Assembly: GCA_003499525.1 (NCBI GenBank)
Contig: DNTB01000096.1
Location: forward strand, 1-64,000
From: Flavobacteriales bacterium
Lineage (GTDB): Bacteria > Bacteroidota > Bacteroidia > Flavobacteriales_G > Salibacteraceae
Reading direction: 5' to 3'
Length of the DNA stretch: 64,000 bases
Shown here: piece by piece, positions 9,049-17,717 of the stretch
Position numbering within the stretch: the first letter of the stretch is position 1
How the letters are laid out: every line of letters begins with the position of its first letter
Position numbers and translations under genes: made by a program
The notes under the pieces: generated by a model
The model's input: the letters and a program-made list of their open reading frames with translations, nothing else
Told to the model about the DNA's origin: nothing
The model's database searches: none

Positions 9049-10062
9049 TTAGCTGATCTCCCAGGTCTCACCGCTCAGAAATAAATCGTCTACAGACTGG
9101 AATTTGCTTGTTTCGCAAACTTCCTCGACCTGCTTTTTCAGACGCATTTCATACGTGTCTTCCTTGACAGCTCGGATAACACCGGTTACAATCGGCATTT
9201 TCAGCCTTATCAACATCATGTGCAATGTACTGTCCTCTTCATGCGCATCATGGACCAAAATATCCTCTTCTGAGACGCCATTTTCACCAATGGTTGCTGA
9301 TTCTAACTTGAATCCATTGAGAATCAACCCTTTGTTATTTTCCTTACCAAAGATCATGGGTTTTCCATGTTCCACATGCAGGATGTGGTCCGCCCTTACC
9401 TCTTTATCGGTATAGTTTGCATAAACATGATGGTTGAATATTACACAATTCTGCATAATCTCGACCACAGAAGTTCCCGGATGTTTGGCGGCTTCGATTA
9501 AAACCTCTGTCATCCCTTTAGGGTTGACATCTTCAATGCGAGCGAAAAATCGACCGGCAGATCCCAATACTAGCTCACCAGGATTGAAGGGGTTGTCAAT
9601 CACCCCCTGTGGCGAAGATTTGGTTTTGAAACCAAGGTCTGTCGTGGGAGAATACTGACCTTTAGTCAAGCCGTAAATACGGTTATTGAAGAGCAGTATA
9701 TTGATGTCGACGTTTCTGCGCACTGCATGAATAAAATGATTTCCACCGATAGCCAATGCATCACCGTCACCAGTGATTTGCCAAACGCTCAAATTCGGGT
9801 TGGCCAGTTTAATGCCCGTCGCCAGAGCGGGAGCACGTCCATGAATTCCATGAAATCCATAGGTTTCCATGTAATAAGGAAATCGGGAAGAACACCCAAT
9901 TCCTGAAACAAAGACTAGATCCTCTCTGCTTACCCCAAGCTCCGGAAGAGCTCTTTGAACCGACTTTAGAATTGCATAGTCTCCGCATCCCGGACACCAT
10001 CTTACTTCCTGATCGCTGGAAAAGTCTTTTGCGTTGTATTTTACTGTTGGATTCTGTGTCAT
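9049..10062 (-). CDS. korB: 2-oxoacid:ferredoxin oxidoreductase, beta subunit (TPP-binding)
   Basis: This 337-residue subunit binds thiamine diphosphate. Visible motifs are WCPGCGDYAIL (residues 22-32) with cluster cysteines, the conserved GCSSRFPYY, and the TPP/Mg motif GDGDALAIGGNH (98-109) followed by NN at 126-127. Its size and pairing with a ~619-residue alpha subunit fit 2-oxoglutarate:ferredoxin oxidoreductase (KorAB), which makes succinyl-CoA and reduced ferredoxin in the TCA cycle. A pyruvate-type substrate cannot be excluded by eye. It lies 3 bases after korA and 7 before a thioredoxin-like gene, a tight operon; a ferredoxin gene is divergent upstream of korA. Confidence 0.88.
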   Translation of the reverse strand: MTQNPTVKYNAKDFSSDQEVRWCPGCGDYAILKSVQRALPELGVSREDLVFVSGIGCSSRFPYYMETYGFHGIHGRAPALATGIKLANPNLSVWQITGDGDALAIGGNHFIHAVRRNVDINILLFNNRIYGLTKGQYSPTTDLGFKTKSSPQGVIDNPFNPGELVLGSAGRFFARIEDVNPKGMTEVLIEAAKHPGTSVVEIMQNCVIFNHHVYANYTDKEVRADHILHVEHGKPMIFGKENNKGLILNGFKLESATIGENGVSEEDILVHDAHEEDSTLHMMLIRLKMPIVTGVIRAVKEDTYEMRLKKQVEEVCETSKFQSVDDLFLSGETWEIS

Positions 10063-10065
10063 GAT

Positions 10066-11925
10066 TTAGTTTTCTGAAAGGATTTCTTTAAATCGATCTG
10101 TTAACTCCTGCACTGTAAATGGCAGTCCCTGAATTTTGTTGTATTGCAGGTATTCGAATTGTGGAAACCTGGTTTTTAAATATTTGGCCAATTGTCCATT
10201 ATTCAATTCACAAACCACAATCTTTTTAAACCGGCTAAATACTTCTTCGGTATTCTTTGGCAGTGGGTTTAAATACTGAAAATGCGCCAGAGATACTCTT
10301 CTTTCACTGTCGAAACATTGGTTTTGTGCGGTAAGCAAACTACCATAGGTACCGCCCCAGCCCACGACTAGGAGTTCACCCTTTTCATCTCCATCTACCT
10401 TCAGTTCTGGAATTGAGTGCACCATTCTGGCAATTTTCTCCTCTCGGGTTTTGATCATTTCTTCATGATTTTCGGGATCGTAAGAAACATCACCGGTAAG
10501 AGCATCCTTCTCGAGCCCACCAATTCTATGCTCATAACCTTTCATCCCTGGTACAGCCCATTCTCGCGCCAATGAATTTTCATCACGCAGGTAGGGTTCC
10601 CACTTGTCGGCAGGAGTTTTTACTCTTCTCGGTGTAATTTCCGGCAGATCCGCTACACGCTGTATTTTCCAGGGCTGAGACCCATTGGCAACATAACCAT
10701 CAGTAAGTAAGATTACGGGTGTAACGTGTTCCAATGCCAACTTAGAAGCCTCAAATGCCATATGGAAACAATCGGCCGGGGAGCGCGCAGCTATCACGGC
10801 AACCGGACTTTCACCGTTACGACCGTAAAGAGCCTGAAGCAGATCAGACTGTTCTGTTTTGGTTGGCAAACCGGTGGAAGGCCCTCCTCGCTGTACATTG
10901 ACAATCACCAGAGGAAGTTCTGTAATCACCGCTAAACCAATCGCCTCACTTTTAAGAGCCAGACCGGGACCCGAGGTTGTGGTTACAGCCAAATCTCCTG
11001 CAAACGATGCTCCAATTGCACTCACGATCCCTGCAATTTCATCTTCAGCCTGAAAAGCCTTAGCACCAAAGTGTTTGTATTTTGCAATTTCATGCAATAT
11101 TTCAGAGGCCGGGGTAATAGGGTAAGAACCGAGAAACAGCTCCAAACCGGCTTTTTCTGCAGCTGCAAAAAATCCCCATGCTGTGGCTTCGTTACCCATG
11201 AGGTTTTTGTATGTCCCCTTCTCCATATCTGCCGGTAGGACAGAATAGGCAGAAGGCAATGCCTCTATAGTTTCAGCGAAAAAATATCCCGCTTTGAGTG
11301 CTTTAATGTTGGCTTCAAGTACTTTTTCCACTTTACCAAACTTGCCCTCAAGGTAACGTTCGGTGTAGTCGAGGGGCCTGCTGAACAACCAATACACCAT
11401 CCCCAGTGCGAACATGTTCTTTGAACGGGTAATGCTCTTGTTGTCGAGTCCTATTCCTTCGAGTGCCTTCCTCGTGAGTGAAGTTATTGGAGCATGAACA
11501 ACATGATAATCTTTAACCAGGTCGGATTCCAGCGGGTCGTTCTCAAAGCCTGCCTTTTCCCAGTCTTTTCTCTTAAAATTATCCGTATCAACAATTACGG
11601 TGCGACCCTTAGGAAGAAATTTCAGATTGGCCTTGAGTGCGGCAGCATTCATAGCCACCAACAAGTCGGCACTATCCCCCGGAGTATGCACATGAGCATG
11701 ACCGATATGAACCTGAAATCCGGAAACACCTGCCACTGTGCCCTGAGGTGCACGAATTTCTGCCGGATAATCTGGAAATGTAGCGATATCATTCCCTAAA
11801 ATGGCCGATGTACCAGTAAATTGAGCACCAGTGAATTGCATCCCATCACCGGAATCTCCGGCAAATTTTATAACTACTTTTTCGAGGGAAACAACATCTT
11901 TTGGTTGTACTTCAGAACTTTCCAT
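10066..11925 (-). CDS. korA: 2-oxoacid:ferredoxin oxidoreductase, fused gamma-alpha subunit
   Basis: A 619-residue protein of the usual KorA length. Residues ~15-200 are the gamma domain (IKFAGDSGDGMQFTGAQF, then FPDYPAEIRAPQGTVAGVSG). About 225-430 is the pyrimidine-binding alpha domain (FLGSYPITPASEILHEIA, AIGASFAGDLAVTTTSGPG, VNVQRGGPSTGLPTKTEQ), and the rest is the transketolase-C-like domain II (LLVVGWGGTYGSLLTAQ). With KorB it forms the oxidoreductase that oxidatively decarboxylates a 2-oxoacid (most likely 2-oxoglutarate) using CoA and ferredoxin. It is the first gene of the korA-korB-thioredoxin operon and is divergent from a ferredoxin gene. Confidence 0.88.
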   Translation of the reverse strand: MESSEVQPKDVVSLEKVVIKFAGDSGDGMQFTGAQFTGTSAILGNDIATFPDYPAEIRAPQGTVAGVSGFQVHIGHAHVHTPGDSADLLVAMNAAALKANLKFLPKGRTVIVDTDNFKRKDWEKAGFENDPLESDLVKDYHVVHAPITSLTRKALEGIGLDNKSITRSKNMFALGMVYWLFSRPLDYTERYLEGKFGKVEKVLEANIKALKAGYFFAETIEALPSAYSVLPADMEKGTYKNLMGNEATAWGFFAAAEKAGLELFLGSYPITPASEILHEIAKYKHFGAKAFQAEDEIAGIVSAIGASFAGDLAVTTTSGPGLALKSEAIGLAVITELPLVIVNVQRGGPSTGLPTKTEQSDLLQALYGRNGESPVAVIAARSPADCFHMAFEASKLALEHVTPVILLTDGYVANGSQPWKIQRVADLPEITPRRVKTPADKWEPYLRDENSLAREWAVPGMKGYEHRIGGLEKDALTGDVSYDPENHEEMIKTREEKIARMVHSIPELKVDGDEKGELLVVGWGGTYGSLLTAQNQCFDSERRVSLAHFQYLNPLPKNTEEVFSRFKKIVVCELNNGQLAKYLKTRFPQFEYLQYNKIQGLPFTVQELTDRFKEILSEN

Positions 11926-12087
11926 GTATTGAATTAAAACGCGAATTTGTGACGAATTTAAGCGGGTGATATTCGGAAAAACATGAGTAATATCATTAAG
12001 CCATCTTGTTTATCCACGATAGATTGATCAACTAAATAGAAAGATTCCAAATTAGGCTTCAATAAAACCATTCATTATCTCATACAT

Positions 12088-12095
12088 TAATTTTG
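12088..12095 (+). promoter_or_regulatory. Possible -7 box for the ferredoxin gene
   Basis: TAATTTTG fits the Bacteroidota -7 consensus TAnnTTTG and lies 27 bases before the ferredoxin ATG. No TTG is visible at the expected upstream distance, so this is only a half match. Confidence 0.3.
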
Positions 12096-12122
12096 CATTT
12101 ATAATTTGAAAATTTATTAATC

Positions 12123-12467
12123 ATGTTAGTTATAAATGACGATTGCATCAATTGCGATGCTTGTTTATCAGAATGCCCGAATCACGCCATATATGAGCCC
12201 GATGAAGAATGGAGCTATGCGGATGGGACCAACCTTACCGGAATGGTAAAACTTTGGGACGGAAGAGAAGTAGATGCCGATGAGAAACACGAAGCGCTTT
12301 CCGATGAATTCTACTACATCGTTCCCGATAAGTGTACTGAATGCCACGGATTTCATGAAGAACCACAATGCGCTGCGGTTTGCCCCGTAGACTGCATTCA
12401 CGTAGATGAAGAAAATCCTGAAAGTGAAGATCTTCTGGCACAAAAGAAAGATATCATGCACGCATAG
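12123..12467 (+). CDS. 2[4Fe-4S] ferredoxin
   Basis: A 114-residue acidic electron carrier. The first cluster motif is C8-x2-C11-x2-C14-x3-C18-P. The second is C71-x2-C74-x8-C83-x3-C87-P with an extra Cys91, an arrangement typical of Alvin-type/YfhL-like ferredoxins. About 50 residues separate the motifs, a longer insertion than in minimal bacterial ferredoxins. It is divergent from korA and is the obvious candidate electron acceptor for the KorAB enzyme, though this is inferred from position. A terminator follows directly. Confidence 0.9.
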   Translation: MLVINDDCINCDACLSECPNHAIYEPDEEWSYADGTNLTGMVKLWDGREVDADEKHEALSDEFYYIVPDKCTECHGFHEEPQCAAVCPVDCIHVDEENPESEDLLAQKKDIMHA

Positions 12468-12489
12468 TGCTTTTTGTACTATAAGATTC

Positions 12490-12524
12490 AAGCTCAAACT
12501 CTTAAGTTTGGGCTTTTTCTTTTT
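12490..12524 (+). terminator. Intrinsic terminator after the ferredoxin gene
   Basis: AAGCTCAAACT (12490-12500), a 4-base loop, AGTTTGGGCTT (12505-12515, one G-T pair) and a T-rich tract form a terminator. It ends exactly before the ATG of the next gene at 12525, so the threonine aldolase gene probably depends on read-through or on a promoter inside this stretch. Confidence 0.75.
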
Positions 12525-13550
12525 ATGATCATAGATCTAAGAAGCGATACCTTTACCATCCCTACTCCGGAAATGTTAGAGGCGATGTTTCAGGCCAGGG
12601 TGGGCGATGATGTGTTTGATGAAGACCCTACTATCAAAGCTCTTGAGCATAAACTCGCGGGGCTATTTGGAAAGGACCGAGGACTCTTTGTTCCCTCTGG
12701 AACCATGTCCAATCAGATTGCAATTAAAGTTCATACCCAACCCGGTGATGAAGTTGTCTGTAACAGGTTGTCGCACATCTATCAGTACGAAGGAGGCGGG
12801 ATTGCTTTTAATTCCGGGGCTTCAGTAGCATTAATAGATCGTGAAGACGGTCAGTTTTCACTGGATGATCTGAAATACCATTTAAACGATTCTGAAGACC
12901 AGCACAAGGCTTACTCAAAGCTGGTTTCTCTTGAAAACACATGCAACAAGGCCGGTGGTACAATTTGGCAGGAAAACGATGTTGTGGAGATCAGTACCTT
13001 TTGTCGTGAAAATGGATATAAAATCCATTTAGATGGTGCCCGGATTTTTAATGCTCTGGCAGAAACCAAAGATGACCCTATTGCCGTAGGAAATCAATTT
13101 GATACCGTCTCTATTTGTTTGTCCAAAGGACTGGGAGCTCCGGTGGGATCGGTGCTGGTGGGCAATAGTCAGGACATGTGGAAAGCGAAAAGAATTCGCA
13201 AAGTTTTTGGGGGTGCCATGCGACAAGCCGGGTATTTGGCTGCAGCCGGGATTTATGCTCTTGATCATCATATCGATAGGCTAACTAAGGATCATATCAA
13301 CATCCGTAAACTTGCCGATGCATTAAGAAACTGTGTTTGGACTGCTCATGTTCCAGAGCCCCAAACCAACATACTCATCTTCTCCATTGCAGGTGAAATC
13401 GGTGCACGCCGTGTTCTGACCGAACTAGATTCTTTGGGAATCAAAGCTCTTTCATTATCTCAGAACACAATTCGTTTTGTAACCCACCTTGATATCTCAG
13501 ACAAAATGATTGACGAGGCTGTTGAAAAGATTGAAGCTATTCAGTTCTAA
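12525..13550 (+). CDS. ltaE: Low-specificity L-threonine aldolase (PLP)
   Basis: The chosen start is the ATG at 12525 (MIIDLRSDTFTIPTPEM); an earlier in-frame start at 12474 would lie within the terminator region and has no family support. About 341 residues, the usual length. Family motifs are DLRSDT at the N-terminus, GDDVFDEDPT, FVPSGTMSNQIA and the PLP lysine in CLSKGLGAPVGS (about Lys201), with HLDGARIFNA upstream. The enzyme splits L-threonine or allo-threonine to glycine and acetaldehyde. Its stop codon overlaps that of recN on the other strand (CTAA, 13547-13550). Confidence 0.88.
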   Translation: MIIDLRSDTFTIPTPEMLEAMFQARVGDDVFDEDPTIKALEHKLAGLFGKDRGLFVPSGTMSNQIAIKVHTQPGDEVVCNRLSHIYQYEGGGIAFNSGASVALIDREDGQFSLDDLKYHLNDSEDQHKAYSKLVSLENTCNKAGGTIWQENDVVEISTFCRENGYKIHLDGARIFNALAETKDDPIAVGNQFDTVSICLSKGLGAPVGSVLVGNSQDMWKAKRIRKVFGGAMRQAGYLAAAGIYALDHHIDRLTKDHINIRKLADALRNCVWTAHVPEPQTNILIFSIAGEIGARRVLTELDSLGIKALSLSQNTIRFVTHLDISDKMIDEAVEKIEAIQF

Positions 13551-15205
13551 CTCATCTTGCCTTGCAACCATAGGGCCTGCTCTTTTGCTGATGTCGTTAT
13601 CTCATCTCCACCGATTAATCGTGCTATTTCGGTAGTCTTTTCTTCTGCTTTGAGATGCTTGAGTTGTGAAATGGTTTGTCCTTTCTCCGATCTCTTCAGG
13701 ATATAATAATGATGATCTGCGCGTCCTGCAACCTGAGCAAGGTGTGTTACGGCCACGATTTGTACTCTCGAGGACATTTTCTGCAAAAACTCTCCGACCT
13801 TAAGTGCAGTTTCTCCGGAAATTCCAGTATCGATCTCATCTAAAACCATTGTGGGAATTTTGCCTTTTTCTGAGAAGGCTTTTTTCAAGGTTAGCATCAA
13901 TCTTGATCGTTCTCCACCTGAGGCGACTTTGCTCAGAGATTCGGCTTTTCGACCTGGGTTAGCTGTAAATTTAATGTCAAGGCGGTCTGCTCCAGATCCA
14001 CTCAGCTCCTTTGGCCTTAAATCCAATTCGATCAATGCGTTTTCCAAATTGAGAAACTGAAAGTCACTCATGAGCTGTTTTTGAAGTTGTATAGCGCCCT
14101 TTTGTCTTTCTTTCGTCAGTTTTCTGGTAAGTGTATCGATGTCTTTTCTCGCAATATTGATTTGGTTCTTAAGGTGCTCCATCTTCTCAATACCACTTTC
14201 AACATTAGCTACCTTATACTCTAGGCTGTTCTTTAACTCCTTCAATTCGTCTAAAGACTGAACGGAATGCTTATACATCAATCGATTCAGCTCATCCAGG
14301 CTTTCTTTGTTTCCCTCTATTTCACCTGAATTTTGATCGTCAATCTGCAATAAGAGGTTTAATTCATGAGTAAGATCCTCCAATTCTATATTTAGGCTAT
14401 CAAGTCTATCGCTTAATGATTGAAACTCCGGGGCGATACTTTTTAACTTATTTATACGGTCCTTTCCTTCTCGCAGCAAATCCAGTATACCATCGTCTTC
14501 TTTTTGAATATTGTGCAGTATTGAGCCCACTTCTGAATGGATGAGCTCCGTGTTTTCAGCGCGATTAACCGAGGCTTTCAATGATTCAAAATCGACTACA
14601 TCTAATTGAGCTGAGATCAGTTCTTCTAATTGGAATTGCCAGTAATCCAGATCGGATTGCGATCTTCTTTGTTCTTCCTGTAAATCGAGGAGTTCTTTCT
14701 CTTTCTTCTTTAATTCAAGATATGCTTTTTCATGCCGTCGCACATCAGTTCTTATGTTGCTGAACATATCGAGCATGCGTAACTGATGCTCAGGTTGCAC
14801 TATTCTTTGGACGTCATGCTGAGAGTGAATATCCACGAGGTTGTCCCCGAGTGTTTTAAGAATACTCAAATTCACTGGTGTGTCATTAATAAATGCCCTG
14901 GAGCGCCCTCCGGGTATAATTTCTCTTCGAATGATAGTCTCTTCATTGAAATCTAAATCGTTCTCTTGAAAAAAACCGCCAGTATCTTCCTTATCCAGTG
15001 CAAAGATTCCTTCAACAATTGATTTAGAATTTGGGTCTCCTGGTTTATCCTGAGCAGCTCTATTACCTGTTAAAAGAGCAAGAGATTCTAGCAGTAGGGA
15101 TTTTCCAGCACCCGTTTCACCTGTAATTACGGTAAAACCACTAGCCAAAGACCAACGCAGTTCTTTAATGAGGGCATAGTTCCGGATGTAAATTTCGAGT
15201 AACAC
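13547..15205 (-). CDS. recN: DNA repair protein RecN
   Basis: A 552-residue SMC-like ATPase for double-strand break repair. Walker A is GETGAGKS at residues 29-36. Long coiled-coil arms fill about 150-370, and the C-terminal half has the signature VASGGERSR, Walker B MVLDEIDTGISG and the H-loop VTHLAQVAGRADHHY. The start is GTG at 15205 (MLLEIYIRNYALIKEL), which matches the usual RecN N-terminus. It is the last gene of the bamD-rpoZ-coaBC-porD-recN series, after a 53-base gap. Confidence 0.95.
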   Translation of the reverse strand: MLLEIYIRNYALIKELRWSLASGFTVITGETGAGKSLLLESLALLTGNRAAQDKPGDPNSKSIVEGIFALDKEDTGGFFQENDLDFNEETIIRREIIPGGRSRAFINDTPVNLSILKTLGDNLVDIHSQHDVQRIVQPEHQLRMLDMFSNIRTDVRRHEKAYLELKKKEKELLDLQEEQRRSQSDLDYWQFQLEELISAQLDVVDFESLKASVNRAENTELIHSEVGSILHNIQKEDDGILDLLREGKDRINKLKSIAPEFQSLSDRLDSLNIELEDLTHELNLLLQIDDQNSGEIEGNKESLDELNRLMYKHSVQSLDELKELKNSLEYKVANVESGIEKMEHLKNQINIARKDIDTLTRKLTKERQKGAIQLQKQLMSDFQFLNLENALIELDLRPKELSGSGADRLDIKFTANPGRKAESLSKVASGGERSRLMLTLKKAFSEKGKIPTMVLDEIDTGISGETALKVGEFLQKMSSRVQIVAVTHLAQVAGRADHHYYILKRSEKGQTISQLKHLKAEEKTTEIARLIGGDEITTSAKEQALWLQGKMS

Positions 15206-15258
15206 CGACGCAAAGGAAGTATTTTGAACGCTTCTTTTTGATTCTTCTTAAAAGAAAT

Positions 15259-16167
15259 CTATCGTTGGTTTATGCTGGCCCAACGTGTTGTATTTGCAGG
15301 ATAAATTCGATCTAAGACGGTTATAATTTCCCGTTTTTCTGCCGCATCGGCCTCTTTAAAGGCACCTATAATTTCAGTTGATTTAGCATTGAAGAAAATC
15401 TGCACATTAATATTGTTCGGAGAATCTTCATATACAGGTTTGAGCAATTCAATGGCTTCAGCCATTTTTTTTCTCGCTTCTGCAGGATTCGAATGCATCA
15501 TATCCAATCCTTGCCTGTGATACATGTACGCCATTGATCTCAGATTCTTAAATCTTGGCTGCCGCAAATTTTCCACGATCCAGAATCGATTATTGTTTGC
15601 ACTGCTCTCCGATGCGCTCCATCCTGGAAACGATGAACTCTGGTTCTGTTCAACAATCAACTTTGCAATATCAAAAAACTTGTCTCCTCCATTGGGAGCA
15701 AATGTGTCATAATCATAACCCAATACCATATAAATGTAATAGGCCAAAAGTGCGGTAAGATTATTCTGATTTGAAGACTGTATCGAAAAATCCAGAACGT
15801 CCATTTGAGAAAAAGTAAACTCAAAGTTGTTATCCTTAAAATTCAGTACTGAAGTGTTGTAGTTTGAGTTGTACACCGGCCGGACTGAATTGATTTGCAT
15901 TTCGGCTCTGTAGCGATCCCCACCCAAAGACTGTGTTATGTTGATTAACATAGAAAAATCTATGCGCTCATTGGGTTTAATATTGTCATTCGTCCAGCGT
16001 CTGTCATTGATGAACGACCGAACCTTTTCGTCGAGATAGTTCACAACAGGCAGTTGTGTAGACCCTCCTGTAACCTGAGTGGTATTTATAGTGAGATTAC
16101 AGTTAAGCTCTTGATTTACACCGATTTGAAAAATGGTTAGCAGGGTCAATAAAAGAATCCACTTCAT
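15259..16167 (-). CDS. T9SS-associated PorD-like protein (DUF4835)
   Basis: A 302-residue exported protein with a short signal peptide (MKWILLLTLLTIFQIGVNQ). The mature start (ELNCNLTINTTQVTG) and the motif FINDRRWTNDNIKPNERID near residue 50 match the DUF4835/PorD family, found across Bacteroidota and linked to the type IX secretion and gliding machinery. The start ATG overlaps the coaBC stop by 4 bases, so the genes are probably co-translated. It should lie in the periplasm; its mechanistic role is not known to me. Confidence 0.82.
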   Translation of the reverse strand: MKWILLLTLLTIFQIGVNQELNCNLTINTTQVTGGSTQLPVVNYLDEKVRSFINDRRWTNDNIKPNERIDFSMLINITQSLGGDRYRAEMQINSVRPVYNSNYNTSVLNFKDNNFEFTFSQMDVLDFSIQSSNQNNLTALLAYYIYMVLGYDYDTFAPNGGDKFFDIAKLIVEQNQSSSFPGWSASESSANNNRFWIVENLRQPRFKNLRSMAYMYHRQGLDMMHSNPAEARKKMAEAIELLKPVYEDSPNNINVQIFFNAKSTEIIGAFKEADAAEKREIITVLDRIYPANTTRWASINQR

Positions 16168-17360
16168 AGGTTTTCAGCAATATATCCAACTATTTTTTTT
16201 GCAAGATTGGGCTTGGTGTCTAACTGAGTTTTTACGACTTTATTTTGTGGTAAAACGAAGGTCACTTTATTGGTGTCCACTCCAAATCCTGCTCCTTTGT
16301 CCCTTAAACTGTTCAGGAGAATTAAATCCAGGTTTTTAGCTTTCAGCTTTTTACGAGCATTTTCGAGCTCATTTTCAGTTTCAAGAGCAAAGCCTATGAG
16401 CTTTTGATTCTTACCTTTTCTCGAGCCCAATTCAGCCAAAATATCATCAGTTTTCTCAAGTTCAAGATTTAATTCAGCATTGGTTTTCTTGATCTTTTCA
16501 GAGGCTCGATGTTTTGGGCGATAGTCTGATACCGCAGCGGCAAAAACTCCAACATCTGTTCCCTCCCATTGCTGCAATACTGCATCGTACATTTCTCGTG
16601 CTGATGTGACATCAACCCGATGAAGACGGTCATGCTTTAAGACCGGGACTCCGGGACCTGCAATTAAAGTAACTTCAGCACCATGATCCAGGGAGGCCTG
16701 TGTCAGCGCTATTCCCATTTTGCCCGAAGAGTGATTCCCTATGTAGCGCACCGGATCAATATGCTCATAGGTCGGACCTGCGGTGATCAGCCATTTTTTA
16801 TTACTCAGTACCACTGAATTTTCAAAGAACTGTTCTACTTCTGAACTGATGTTCTCGGGCTCTTCCATACGTCCTTCTCCGCTTAATCCGCTTGCAAGTT
16901 CACCTGCAGGTGAATCTAACACATGTACCTGCAGATTTCGAAGTTTTGTAATATTCTCCTGAGTAGTAGGATGCGCAAACATATCAAGGTCCATTGCGGG
17001 GGCCACCCAAACCGGACAGGTAGCCGATAACCATGTTGCTAAAAGGAGGTTATCGCAGTGCCCCTGGGCCATTTTAGCTAGGGTGTTTGCTGTTGCCGGA
17101 GCTATCAGGATTAAGTCTGCCCATTTGCCTAACTCTACGTGGTTAGTCCATACACCAGTTTTCTCGTTCTCTAAATAATGAATGTGAACGGGGTTCTTTG
17201 AAAGAGTCGCTAATGTTAATGGTGCTATGAATTTAGCAGCGAACGGGGTCATAATAACCTTTACTGCAGCACCTCGTCGTACAAACTCTCGAACCAACAA
17301 GGCTGATTTGTATGCAGCTATACTGCCCGTTACACCTAAAATGATCTTTTTGCCCTTCAT
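16164..17360 (-). CDS. coaBC: Bifunctional phosphopantothenoylcysteine decarboxylase/synthase CoaBC
   Basis: About 398 residues from the ATG at 17360 (MKGKKIILGVTGSIAAYK); an in-frame TTG 9 bases earlier is less likely. The CoaC flavoprotein domain occupies ~1-175 (GVTGSIAAYK, catalytic-type His in NHVELGKWADLILIAPATANT, PAMDLDMFAHP). The CoaB ligase domain occupies ~185-398 (WLITAGPTYEHIDPVRYIGN, HSSGKMG, AAVSDYRPK, KTDDILAELG). It makes 4'-phosphopantetheine from phosphopantothenate, cysteine and CTP in coenzyme A synthesis. It lies between rpoZ and porD in the conserved cluster. Confidence 0.95.
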   Translation of the reverse strand: MKGKKIILGVTGSIAAYKSALLVREFVRRGAAVKVIMTPFAAKFIAPLTLATLSKNPVHIHYLENEKTGVWTNHVELGKWADLILIAPATANTLAKMAQGHCDNLLLATWLSATCPVWVAPAMDLDMFAHPTTQENITKLRNLQVHVLDSPAGELASGLSGEGRMEEPENISSEVEQFFENSVVLSNKKWLITAGPTYEHIDPVRYIGNHSSGKMGIALTQASLDHGAEVTLIAGPGVPVLKHDRLHRVDVTSAREMYDAVLQQWEGTDVGVFAAAVSDYRPKHRASEKIKKTNAELNLELEKTDDILAELGSRKGKNQKLIGFALETENELENARKKLKAKNLDLILLNSLRDKGAGFGVDTNKVTFVLPQNKVVKTQLDTKPNLAKKIVGYIAENL

Positions 17361-17387
17361 AATGGGCAAATCTAATTCCGAAAAGTA

Positions 17388-17717
17388 TTACTCCTGATCT
17401 TCGGCTGGATTTCTGTGATAAATCTTTCCTTCGAGGAATTCACTGATGGCAATTGCTGGCGGTTTTGGAAGCTTTTCGTAGAATTTAGAAATCTCAATTT
17501 GCTCTCTATTCTCGAATATCTCCTCAAGATTGTCAGAACTCGTTGCAAATTCCTGAAGTTTTTCGTCAAGTTCTTCTTTAATGGAAGAGCTAATCTGATT
17601 TGATCTCTTAGCGATGATTGCCAGCCCCTTGTAGATATTCCCAGTAACACTGGCAAGATCGTTAGGGTTTCGCGTTATGGTAGTAACTGGAGCCTCGGTT
17701 TTCTTAAAATTCGTCAT
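17388..17717 (-). CDS. rpoZ: RNA polymerase omega-family subunit (Bacteroidota type)
   Basis: 109 residues from the ATG at 17717 (MTNFKKTEAPVTTITRN); an alternative TTG at 17723 adds two residues. The segment GNIYKGLAIIAKRSNQIS is the omega core that clamps the beta' C-terminus, followed by an acidic tail and a C-terminal extension typical of Bacteroidota RpoZ. It overlaps the end of bamD by 14 bases and lies 27 bases before coaBC, so it belongs to the same transcription unit. Confidence 0.85.
   Translation of the reverse strand: MTNFKKTEAPVTTITRNPNDLASVTGNIYKGLAIIAKRSNQISSSIKEELDEKLQEFATSSDNLEEIFENREQIEISKFYEKLPKPPAIAISEFLEGKIYHRNPAEDQE

Noticed and set aside
12474..12524. Upstream start for threonine aldolase
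   Set aside because: The extra 17 codons would be read from the ferredoxin terminator hairpin, and the family motif LRSDT fits the ATG at 12525.
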